Source of the DNA: DASYLJ01 sp036009625
GTDB taxonomy: Bacteria > Desulfobacterota > Binatia > DP-6
Assembly: GCA_036009625.1 (NCBI GenBank)
Contig: DASYLJ010000006.1
Span: forward strand, 27,500 to 91,499
Direction of reading: 5' to 3'
DNA: 64,000 bases
The notes under the pieces are model-generated. The model searched no databases. It was not told where the DNA came from and saw only the letters and a list, made by a program, of their open reading frames with translations. Shown one piece after another: positions 24,333 through 32,113 of this stretch. The translations under genes and the position numbers were made by a program. Every line of letters begins with the position of its first letter. Position 1 is the first letter of the stretch.

Positions 24333-24875
24333 ATGCGTCTCGCCCCGCTCGACCCACCCTGGGATGCCGCCGTCGCCGAGGACCTCCAGAAACTCATGCC
24401 CCCCGGCATGGAGCCCCTCGCCCTCTTCCGCACCGTCGCCCACAACCCGCGCGTGCTGCGCCGTTTCCGTCGCAGCGGACTGCTCGACCCCGGCAGCATC
24501 ACGGTCGCCGAGCGCGAGATCATGATCCACCGCACCTGCGCGCGCTGCGGCTCCGAGTACGAGTGGGGCGTGCACGCCACCGTCTTCGGACGGGCGAACG
24601 GGCTCGACGATGCGCGTCTGGCCGCAACCGTCCACGGCACCCCCGACGACCCGGTCTGGACGCCGCGCGAGGCTCTGATCGTGCGCCTGGCAGACGCCCT
24701 GCACGACACCGCGGCGGTGTCCGAACCGTTGTGGGGACGGCTCCGAGCGGAGTTCTCGCCGGCCCAGTTGGTCGAGCTGGTGGCGCTGGCGGGCTACTAC
24801 CACCTGGTCTCCTACGTCACGAATGCGTTCGCCATCCCGCTCGAGCCGCTGGGGGAGCGGTTTCCGCCGCCCTGA
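24333..24875 (+). CDS. Carboxymuconolactone decarboxylase / AhpD-like protein
   Basis: This 180-residue all-helical protein has the CxxC-H signature RTCARCGSEYEWGVH (Cys69, Cys72, His81), as in AhpD-type peroxidase reductants. The flanking helices (ITVAEREIMIHRT and QLVELVALAGYYHLVSYVTN) match the CMD family. CxxC members have redox rather than decarboxylase activity. GGGAG at 24321-24325 precedes ATG 24333. The divergent HxlR regulator and the tandem operator suggest induction by oxidative or electrophile stress. Confidence 0.87.
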   Translation: MRLAPLDPPWDAAVAEDLQKLMPPGMEPLALFRTVAHNPRVLRRFRRSGLLDPGSITVAEREIMIHRTCARCGSEYEWGVHATVFGRANGLDDARLAATVHGTPDDPVWTPREALIVRLADALHDTAAVSEPLWGRLRAEFSPAQLVELVALAGYYHLVSYVTNAFAIPLEPLGERFPPP

Positions 24876-24907
24876 GCCCCGGGTCGCGTCGGGAACGCGA
24901 ATGACCT

Positions 24908-26620
24908 ATGCATGCTCGTTCGCTCATGCCGCAACGTAAAACGTCCCCTGAAGTAGCCGGCTTTGCCGGTCTCGGCCTCGACCCCCGGCTCCTCGAGGGC
25001 CTCACCGCCCTCGGCTACGAGGAGCCCACCCCGATCCAGGTGGCGGCCATCCCCCCACTGCTCGCCGGGCGCGATCTCCTCGCGCAGGCGGCCACGGGCA
25101 CGGGCAAGACGGCGGCGTTCGCCTTACCCCTGCTTCACCGTCTCACCCCCGATGCGGCACCGCGGGATCGCACCTCCACCCTGATCCTCGTCCCCACCCG
25201 GGAGCTCGCGATGCAGGTGGCCGAGGCCGTCCATCGCTACGGCAAGGTGCTCGGCGTGCGGGTGCTGCCGATCTACGGCGGGGCGTCCATGAGCGCGCAG
25301 ATCCGTTCGCTGCGCCGCGGGGTCGACGTCGTCATCGCCACGCCGGGTCGCGCCCTCGACCACATCCGGCGCGAGACCCTCAGCCTCGCCTCGGTGCGCG
25401 TCGTCGTGCTCGACGAGGCGGACGAGATGCTCGACATGGGCTTCGCCGAGGATCTCGAAGCCATCCTCTCGGCCACGCCCAAGAAGAAGCAGACCGCGCT
25501 CTTCTCGGCCACGCTGCCGCCCCGCATCTCGGCCATCGCGCGCTCGCATCTGAGCGACCCGGTCGTCATCGAGATCGACCGCGCCGTGGTGAAGGCCGGC
25601 ACCACCGCCAAGGTACGGCAGGTGGCCTACGTCGTGCCCCGCCCGCACAAGATGGCGGCGCTCGGCCGCGTGCTCGACATCGAGCACCCCACCTCGGCCA
25701 TCGTCTTCTGCCGCACGCGCACCGAGGTCGACGAGCTCGCCGAGACGCTCACCGCGCGCGGCTACCGCGCCGAGGCGCTGCACGGCGGCCTGTCGCAGGA
25801 CCAGCGCGACCGCGTCATGCAGAAGTTCCGCGGCCGCAAGACCGACCTGCTCATCGCCACCGACGTCGCCGCCCGCGGGCTCGACGTCCAGCACGTATCG
25901 CACGTCGTCAACTACGACGTCCCGGTCGCCGCCGACGCCTACGTGCACCGCATCGGTCGCACCGGCCGCGCCGGCCGCACCGGCGTCGCCATCACGCTCG
26001 CCGAGCCGCGCGAGCATCGCATGCTGCGCAACATCGAGCGCGTCACCAAGCAGCGCATCGAAATCGCGCCGCTGCCGACGGTGGCCGACCTGCGTGCCCG
26101 TCGCCTCGAGATGACGCGCGCGTCGCTGCGCGACACCATCGTCGCCGGCGACCTCGACGGCTACCGCGGCATCGTCGAGTCGCTCGCCGAGGAGTTCGAC
26201 GTCATGGACGTCGCGGCGGCGGCAGTGAAGCAGGCCGACAGCAACACCGGCGGTGGCGAGGACGAGGAGATTCCGGTGGTGGTGGCGCGACCGGAGCGGC
26301 CGGAACGATCGGATCGTCCGGCGCGTCCCGACCGCCCGATGCCGCCACGCGGGCGCGGCGGTGCGTCGTCGTCGGTGGACATGGCACGCCTCTTCATCGG
26401 TGGCGGCCGTGCGATGCGGATCACGCCCGCCGACCTGGTCGGCGCCATCGCCAACGAGGCCGGCATCAACGGTCGCGAGATCGGCGCCATCCGCATCGAC
26501 GAGCGCTTCTCCCTGGTGGAGGTGCCGCGCGGCATCGTCGACGACGTCGTCGAAGCACTGCGCAACACCACCATCAAAGGGAAGCGGCTGACGGTGCGAC
26601 GCGACCAGCACGGCGGCTGA
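24908..26620 (+). CDS. deaD: DEAD-box RNA helicase with C-terminal DbpA-type RNA-binding domain
   Basis: This 570-residue helicase has the complete motif set: Q motif (GYEEPTPIQ), AATGTGKT, PTRELA, TPGR, DEAD within VVLDEADEMLDMGF, SAT, RGLD and HRIGRTGRAGR. After a charged Pro/Arg-rich linker (about 460-485) comes a DbpA/CsdA-like domain (FIGGGRAMRITPADLVGAIA, then KGKRLTVRRD) that binds structured RNA. The likely role is ribosome assembly or mRNA unwinding at low temperature. Both ATG 24908 and ATG 24926 are possible starts. Confidence 0.93.
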   Translation: MHARSLMPQRKTSPEVAGFAGLGLDPRLLEGLTALGYEEPTPIQVAAIPPLLAGRDLLAQAATGTGKTAAFALPLLHRLTPDAAPRDRTSTLILVPTRELAMQVAEAVHRYGKVLGVRVLPIYGGASMSAQIRSLRRGVDVVIATPGRALDHIRRETLSLASVRVVVLDEADEMLDMGFAEDLEAILSATPKKKQTALFSATLPPRISAIARSHLSDPVVIEIDRAVVKAGTTAKVRQVAYVVPRPHKMAALGRVLDIEHPTSAIVFCRTRTEVDELAETLTARGYRAEALHGGLSQDQRDRVMQKFRGRKTDLLIATDVAARGLDVQHVSHVVNYDVPVAADAYVHRIGRTGRAGRTGVAITLAEPREHRMLRNIERVTKQRIEIAPLPTVADLRARRLEMTRASLRDTIVAGDLDGYRGIVESLAEEFDVMDVAAAAVKQADSNTGGGEDEEIPVVVARPERPERSDRPARPDRPMPPRGRGGASSSVDMARLFIGGGRAMRITPADLVGAIANEAGINGREIGAIRIDERFSLVEVPRGIVDDVVEALRNTTIKGKRLTVRRDQHGG

Positions 26621-26677
26621 CCGGCACGAACGCGAGCCCGGCAGCGAGGACCGGCAGCACCGGCGCCGCCAGCACCC

Positions 26678-27220
26678 TCACGAACGACGCGGATCCGGCT
26701 GCGGAGCACATCGGAATGTGCGACGGACCGCGTCCAGCTCGGCGAGGCGCGTCTCGTCGCTGACGAGGGTGCGCACCAGCACGATCCCGCGGTCGCTCGG
26801 CGCATCGACGCGCACCGCGCCGGCCGGCACCTCGACGACCGCGCCGGGCGACGCGAGCACCAGCGCGACGTGCCCACCCGTCGCCTGCCGATCGTTCAGG
26901 ACGAAGAAGTTGTCGGTGTTGGCAGCGAACATCGACACCGACCAGTAGGTGTCACGCGGAACGTCGGCCGTGATCTGCAGGGGACCGTCGGCGACGTCGA
27001 AGACGCAGAGCGAGTAGAGAAGATCGGGGCTCGGACGCACCACGGCGTGCGACGTCTCGTCGGCGCGCGGCGCGTACTCGGCGACATTGCGTCCCTGCCG
27101 GCGCGCCATGGCGATCATGGTGCCCATCATGATGGCGCGCGGAATCGCCCACACCGCGACCACGTGCACCAGCGCAGCCCCGACGACGGCAGCGCCTACC
27201 CAGGGAAGTGCCCGCCTCAC
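26678..27220 (-). CDS. Membrane-anchored DUF1254-type protein
   Basis: This 180-residue protein has an N-terminal membrane anchor (LPWVGAAVVGAALVHVVAVW) and a DUF1254-like body: VVRPSPDLLYSLCVFDVADG, PLQITADVPRDTYWSVSMFA, NTDNFFVLNDRQ. In most bacteria DUF1254 and DUF1214 form one ~450-residue exported protein. Here they are separate short genes overlapping by 4 nt (27217-27220). Function is unknown. Confidence 0.72.
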   Translation of the reverse strand: MRRALPWVGAAVVGAALVHVVAVWAIPRAIMMGTMIAMARRQGRNVAEYAPRADETSHAVVRPSPDLLYSLCVFDVADGPLQITADVPRDTYWSVSMFAANTDNFFVLNDRQATGGHVALVLASPGAVVEVPAGAVRVDAPSDRGIVLVRTLVSDETRLAELDAVRRTFRCAPQPDPRRS

Positions 27221-27816
27221 GCGCAGTCCTCGCGCTGGATGCGCGGCAGGACGGTGCCGGCGAGGTCGTCCGCGACGCGGCCGTCGGGCTCGTAGAGGCG
27301 CAGCGTCAGCGAGAACGTCTCGCCGGCCGGCGCCGTCGCGATCCAGTTCGCGTCGCGAGGCTCGCCACCGACGACGATGGTGAACGCGCCGTCCGCGTCA
27401 CGCTGCACCCGCGCGCGATCGACCGAGTAGGCGTGCCGTGGATTCGCCACCAGGTAGTGGTCGGCACCGTACGCCGTGATCGACCACCACCGGGTCGGCG
27501 GATCGCGACCCTCGACGCGGTAGCGACAGTCCGAGCGCAGCGGCGCGCCCGCGTCGTCGGTGGTGGCGGTGTAATAGATCGTTTCGGTGCGGTTGAGTGC
27601 CAGCAGCCCGGCCATGGCCACCGCCGCCCGCAGATAGGGATCCGCCGTCGACGAGCCGATGTGTGCGTTCGTCTGCCACGCACCGTTCGTGACGCCCCCC
27701 GTCCCGCCGGTGCGACGGACCGCCCACACCGCCGATCCGACGCCGAGGACGAGCGCCACGACCACGGTGGCCGTCACCTTCGCGGGCGTGCCGCGCCACC
27801 GCGAGCGGGACGTCAT
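27217..27816 (-). CDS. Membrane-anchored DUF1214-type protein
   Basis: This 199-residue protein has one N-terminal membrane segment (VTATVVVALVLGVGSAVWAV) and a DUF1214 body with SVDRARVQRDADGAFTIVVG and ANWIATAPAGETFSLTLRLY. The NW..AP..F.L.LR.Y pattern is the family hallmark. ATG 27816 is chosen because GGGAGGG lies 5 nt upstream; a GTG at 27822 would overlap that site. Its stop overlaps the start of the DUF1254 gene, forming a coupled pair. Confidence 0.75.
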   Translation of the reverse strand: MTSRSRWRGTPAKVTATVVVALVLGVGSAVWAVRRTGGTGGVTNGAWQTNAHIGSSTADPYLRAAVAMAGLLALNRTETIYYTATTDDAGAPLRSDCRYRVEGRDPPTRWWSITAYGADHYLVANPRHAYSVDRARVQRDADGAFTIVVGGEPRDANWIATAPAGETFSLTLRLYEPDGRVADDLAGTVLPRIQREDCA

Positions 27817-27856
27817 GGGCACCCTCCCTGGAGCAGTTGCCGGCGGCGGGCAACCA

Positions 27857-29560
27857 TCACGGCGTGAACGTCTTCATCGCCGACCGCGTGCCGTCGGCAT
27901 ACACCAGCTGCACGGCGACGAAGCGCAGCGTCTTCGGCGCCTCGAGGTAGAGCGGTCCGTCGCCGACCTCGAAGGCGTTTCCTCCCGGCGCCACCGGCGT
28001 GAACGGGAAGGTCTGGTCGAGCGCCTCGCTGTCGAACGAGTAGCGGATCTCGCGCAGCGCGCTGCGGAAGCTCAGGAGCTGCGTGAAATAGACCAGCGAC
28101 GCCGTGCCGTTCGGCTGCACGCTGAGCCAGGCACCGCTGGTCTGCTCGAGCGCCATCTTGCCGAACTTCACGTCCGCCGTGCCGGTATCGAACGGCAGCG
28201 TGAACGGCCCGTTGGTGGCGCCGGCCAGGTCGACGTAGCGCACGTCGATGGTGTGCGCCCCGGGCGCGACCTTGCCGAGTGGAACGTTCGGGTTGGGCAT
28301 CGGCTGCCCCGTCTGCGGATCGTTCATCGCCAGCACGCCCGTCGAGACGAAGTCGCCGTGCCCGTCGATGCGGTACGCGATGTCCTTGACGCGGGTGTCG
28401 GCGAACCCGAGCGTCAGCGTCCAGCCCGCGTTGCTCGGCGTCGCCGACATGGTGACGGGCGTGTCGAGCACCGTCGCCGACAGCCCGGCCAGCTTCGCCG
28501 CGCGCGCATCGGCGTCGTCGAGCCAACCCTTCGCCTCGCGCTTGTCCAGGAGCCAGCGCTGGAACTGGCCCTTCGCATTCAGGTCGGCCAGCTGTGCCAG
28601 CAGCGCCTTCTCGCGCCGCTTGTCGGCGATGGTCTGCTCGCCGAGCTTCTCCACCGAATACTCGCGACTCAATAGATACACCGCCGGTGCATGGTCGGGG
28701 TGCTGCGCGATGATCTGCGTCAGGGCCGCCGCGCGCTGCTCCTTCGGCAGCAGCAATGCCGACGCCGTCTCGAGCGACACGGTATGGTTCGTCTTCCGCA
28801 TCGCGCCGACGATCTCGCGCGCGCCGTCGAGCCCGTCCTGCACCTTCAGCATGTCGACGTAGCTGAGATACGGATCGATGAACTCCACGCCGCTCGCGAG
28901 GTAGGCGTTGTACGACGTGCGCGCGCCCGCGAAGTCGCTCTTGAGCTCGTACAGTCGCGCGTTGTGGTAGTGCTCGGCGGGCGTGCTCGGGTTGGCCACG
29001 ACGACGCCGGCCGTGGTCGCGCGCTCGAACGCCGCGCTCAGGTCGTCGAGCTTCGCCAGCACCGTCGTCGTGTCGGCGGCGATGCGATCGGTGGTCTGCT
29101 GCACGCGCGCGACGTCGCCGCGGATGGCGAAGAGCTCCGATTGCAGGTGCTCCACTCCAGGCACCACGGTCGCCACGATCCCCGTGTCGGGCTTGGCGCC
29201 GACGTTCTGGGCCGCGAGCACCAGCGCCAGCACGATCGTCGAGATCAGTCCGAACGCGAAGCTCACGCTCCAGACGTTGGTCTCGGTGGCCTGCGCCACT
29301 TCCGCTTGGGTCAGCCGCCCATCTGCCAACGCCTGACGCATGGCGCGCTGATAGCGCCCGAACCAGAGGAACCCGGCCACGACGGTGATCACGCTCGACG
29401 CGATCGTGAACCAGAGGACGAACCGCGCCAGCGGCGCGCCGAGGTCGCCGATCAGCGCCAGGAAGGCCGTCAACGGCGCGCCCGCCTTCATCGCGCGCCC
29501 CATCAGGTTGCGGTAGCTGGCGGCGCAGGTGCCGACGATGTCGGCGAGAAGGTCGGCCAT
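27857..29560 (-). CDS. Inner-membrane protein with large soluble C-terminal part, unknown function
   Basis: This 567-residue protein has two membrane segments (about 40-65, LARFVLWFTIASSVITVVAG, and about 98-118, FGLISTIVLALVLAA). A coiled-coil-like stretch follows (QSELFAIRGDVARVQQTTDR), then TPR-like helices (PAEHYHNARLYELKSDFAGA) and a beta-rich C-terminal domain of about 200 residues. The topology suggests a periplasmic assembly or scaffold role. No enzyme motif was seen. A TTGACG box lies about 33 nt upstream, but the -10 is poor. It ends 40 bp upstream of the DUF1214 gene on the same strand, so the three may be one transcript. Confidence 0.65.
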   Translation of the reverse strand: MADLLADIVGTCAASYRNLMGRAMKAGAPLTAFLALIGDLGAPLARFVLWFTIASSVITVVAGFLWFGRYQRAMRQALADGRLTQAEVAQATETNVWSVSFAFGLISTIVLALVLAAQNVGAKPDTGIVATVVPGVEHLQSELFAIRGDVARVQQTTDRIAADTTTVLAKLDDLSAAFERATTAGVVVANPSTPAEHYHNARLYELKSDFAGARTSYNAYLASGVEFIDPYLSYVDMLKVQDGLDGAREIVGAMRKTNHTVSLETASALLLPKEQRAAALTQIIAQHPDHAPAVYLLSREYSVEKLGEQTIADKRREKALLAQLADLNAKGQFQRWLLDKREAKGWLDDADARAAKLAGLSATVLDTPVTMSATPSNAGWTLTLGFADTRVKDIAYRIDGHGDFVSTGVLAMNDPQTGQPMPNPNVPLGKVAPGAHTIDVRYVDLAGATNGPFTLPFDTGTADVKFGKMALEQTSGAWLSVQPNGTASLVYFTQLLSFRSALREIRYSFDSEALDQTFPFTPVAPGGNAFEVGDGPLYLEAPKTLRFVAVQLVYADGTRSAMKTFTP

Positions 29561-29745
29561 CGCGGCGAGGAATCACACCCGGACCCACGTCGTCAAAAGG
29601 CGGGCCCCATGCGGGACGCCGGGTCGACCCGGATTCGCGGCTTGAGTCCGAGGGGTTCCGAGGGCACAGAGGAAGGACCGTTGCGGTCGACCGACACGTC
29701 GGGCGACGCACGACCGTCGGGGGTGGGGTGATGGAGGACCGTTCG

Positions 29746-32100
29746 ATGCGGCGACTGGCGGTGACGGGATTCGTGCTCGGTGTCGCGCTCGCGACCTACT
29801 CGGCGGCGCATGCCGCGACGTTCGTGGTGAACAGCACGGCGGATGCCGTGGACGCGACGCCCGGCGACGGCAGCTGCGCCACCGCGGCTGCGGCGTGCAC
29901 CCTCCGCGCGGCAGTGCAGGAGGCGAACGCGCTCGCGGGCGCCGACGACATCACCCTGCCCGCGGGCACGTTCCGGCTGACGCTCGTGGGCGCCCCCGAG
30001 GCCCTCGCGGCGACCGGCGATCTCGACGTCACCCAGCCGCTCACCATCACCGGCGCCACGCGCGACACGACGATCATCGATGGCGTCGGGAGCGACCGCG
30101 TCTTCGAAGTCGCCGCGGCCACGGCGATGACCATGAGCAAGCTCACGGTCCGTAACGGGCACACGATGGATCCGGGGGGCGGCATCCTGCACGCCGGCGG
30201 CGCCGCGCTGACGCTCACCGACGTCGCGTTCCGCGGCAACACCGCCAGCGTCGGCGGCGCCGTGCTGATGGCCAGCGGTCCGATCACGATCGCCGACTGC
30301 GCGTTCGACGACAACTTCGCCACCGGAACGGGTGGCGCCGTCGTCCACTCCCCCGGAAGCGCGCAGGCGTTCGATCTGCGCCGCTCGACGTTCACGCGCA
30401 ATGCGGCACCCGCCGGCGTTGCCGGTGCCGTGCTCTACTCGGGCCCGGGCAACGTCGTCGTGGACGCCTGCACGTTCACCGGCAATCGCGGCCAGACCGG
30501 CGGCTCCATGACCATCATCGCCGCCGACGTCACCATCACCGGCAGCACCATCGACGACTCGCACGCGACCGGCGGCAGCGTCGCCGGCGGCGCGATCGTG
30601 CAGGCGACGGGCAGCGCCGTCGTGCGCGACACCACGGTGCGTCGCTCGGTCGCCGAGGGCGGCTACGGCGGCATGCTCATCACGGCGGGAACCGGCGTGA
30701 CGATGACGGGCTGTACCTTCGAGGACAACCAGGCTCTCGGCGGCGCCGGGTTCGGCGGCGTCAACATCATGAACACGGCCGGTGCGGTCCTCGTCGAGGA
30801 CTCGACCTTCCGGGGTAATCTGGCGCCGCTCGGTCTCGCCGGCGGGTTCTTCGCCGCCTCCGGCGGCTCGGTGAGCCTGGCGCGCGTCGTCGTCGAGGAC
30901 AACCAGGCGGGCACCATCGCCGGCGGGCTGTTCTTGTCGTCGGCCGAAAGCATCGCGATCACGGCCAGTCGCGTGATCGGCAATGCGGCCTCGTCAGGCA
31001 TCGCCGGGGGACTGTTCATGACGGCCGGGACCACCGGCACGATCTCCGACACGACCATCGCCGACAACATCACGTCGGGCGGACCCGCAGGCGGTGCGTA
31101 CGCGACGGCGACCACCGCACTCACCATCGAGCGCAGCACCGTGGCCGACAACGTGACGGTGGGTGCCGGCTCCGTCGGCGGTGGCGCATTCCTCGCGGGC
31201 GCCACCATCGACCTCCGCAACAGCACGATCTCCGGCAACTTCGCGCAGACCGAGGGCGGCGGCATCTACATCGCCGGCGGTACCGCCACCATCGACAGCT
31301 GCACGTTCCACGGCAACGAGACCCTCGGCACGAGCGCCGCGATCTACGGCGCCATCGCCCCGACGCTGCGGGCGACGGTCATCGGTGCCACCGCGACCCC
31401 GAGCTGCGGACCGCTGCCTCCCGTGTCCGCCGGTGACAACGTCGACCAGGACGGCAGCTGCGTTCTCGGCGGTCCACGCGATCGGAGCGGTATCGATCCG
31501 CTGCTGGGGCCGCTCGCGGACAACGGCGGCCCGACGTTCACGCACGAGCCGCTCGCGGGCAGCCCGCTCATCGACGCCGACGGCGGCACCTGCCTCGCCC
31601 TCGATCAGCGCAGCATCGCCCGGCCCACCGACGGCGACGGCGACGGCACCAGCGCGTGCGACATCGGCGCCGTCGAGTTCGTCGACGAGTGTCCGACCGA
31701 CCCGGCCAAGCGCCTCCCGGGCGTCTGCGGGTGCGGCGTGCCCGACGTCGACGAGAACACGAACGGTGCCGTCGACTGCCTCATCAATGCCGAGCTGAAG
31801 GCCCGCATCGTCTCCAGTCGCACCGTCCTCGTGAGCCTCACCGGCGAGAAGAGCGACGCGCAGACGGCCGCGAAGGCCGAGCTCACCGCCCTGGCCGACG
31901 GCCTGCTCGCCTATTGCACGGCGAACGAGACCACGATCGTGCCGACGTCACCGACCGTGAAGCTGGTGAAGCTCGCGAAGAAGGCTCGCAAGGCGCTCCG
32001 CGCCGCACGCAAGGGCAAGGGTGCGGCGCTCCAGAAGAAGCAGGTCCGCGGCGGCAAGGCGCTGGACGCCCTCGACGGCGCCGTCGCGCCGCAGGCGTGA
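29746..32100 (+). CDS. CSLREA-domain beta-helix exoprotein, copy 1
   Basis: This 784-residue secreted protein has a signal peptide (RRLAVTGFVLGVALATYSAA) and a CSLREA-type N-terminal module (TFVVNSTADAVDATPGDGSC, CTLRAAVQEANALAGADDIT). A right-handed parallel beta-helix of about 450 residues follows, with imperfect turns such as DSTFRGNLAPLG and NSTISGNFAQTEGGG. Next is a choice-of-anchor-like segment with DRSGIDPLLGPLADNGGP, then a CPTDPAKRLPGVCGCGVPD linker and a basic helical C-terminal domain rich in Lys. GGAGG at 29733-29737 precedes ATG 29746 by 8 nt. It is likely surface-displayed, perhaps polysaccharide-binding; no catalytic residues were identified. Its paralogue starts 13 bp downstream. 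Confidence 0.85.
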   Translation: MRRLAVTGFVLGVALATYSAAHAATFVVNSTADAVDATPGDGSCATAAAACTLRAAVQEANALAGADDITLPAGTFRLTLVGAPEALAATGDLDVTQPLTITGATRDTTIIDGVGSDRVFEVAAATAMTMSKLTVRNGHTMDPGGGILHAGGAALTLTDVAFRGNTASVGGAVLMASGPITIADCAFDDNFATGTGGAVVHSPGSAQAFDLRRSTFTRNAAPAGVAGAVLYSGPGNVVVDACTFTGNRGQTGGSMTIIAADVTITGSTIDDSHATGGSVAGGAIVQATGSAVVRDTTVRRSVAEGGYGGMLITAGTGVTMTGCTFEDNQALGGAGFGGVNIMNTAGAVLVEDSTFRGNLAPLGLAGGFFAASGGSVSLARVVVEDNQAGTIAGGLFLSSAESIAITASRVIGNAASSGIAGGLFMTAGTTGTISDTTIADNITSGGPAGGAYATATTALTIERSTVADNVTVGAGSVGGGAFLAGATIDLRNSTISGNFAQTEGGGIYIAGGTATIDSCTFHGNETLGTSAAIYGAIAPTLRATVIGATATPSCGPLPPVSAGDNVDQDGSCVLGGPRDRSGIDPLLGPLADNGGPTFTHEPLAGSPLIDADGGTCLALDQRSIARPTDGDGDGTSACDIGAVEFVDECPTDPAKRLPGVCGCGVPDVDENTNGAVDCLINAELKARIVSSRTVLVSLTGEKSDAQTAAKAELTALADGLLAYCTANETTIVPTSPTVKLVKLAKKARKALRAARKGKGAALQKKQVRGGKALDALDGAVAPQA

Positions 32101-32113
32101 GGAGGAGGTCGGC

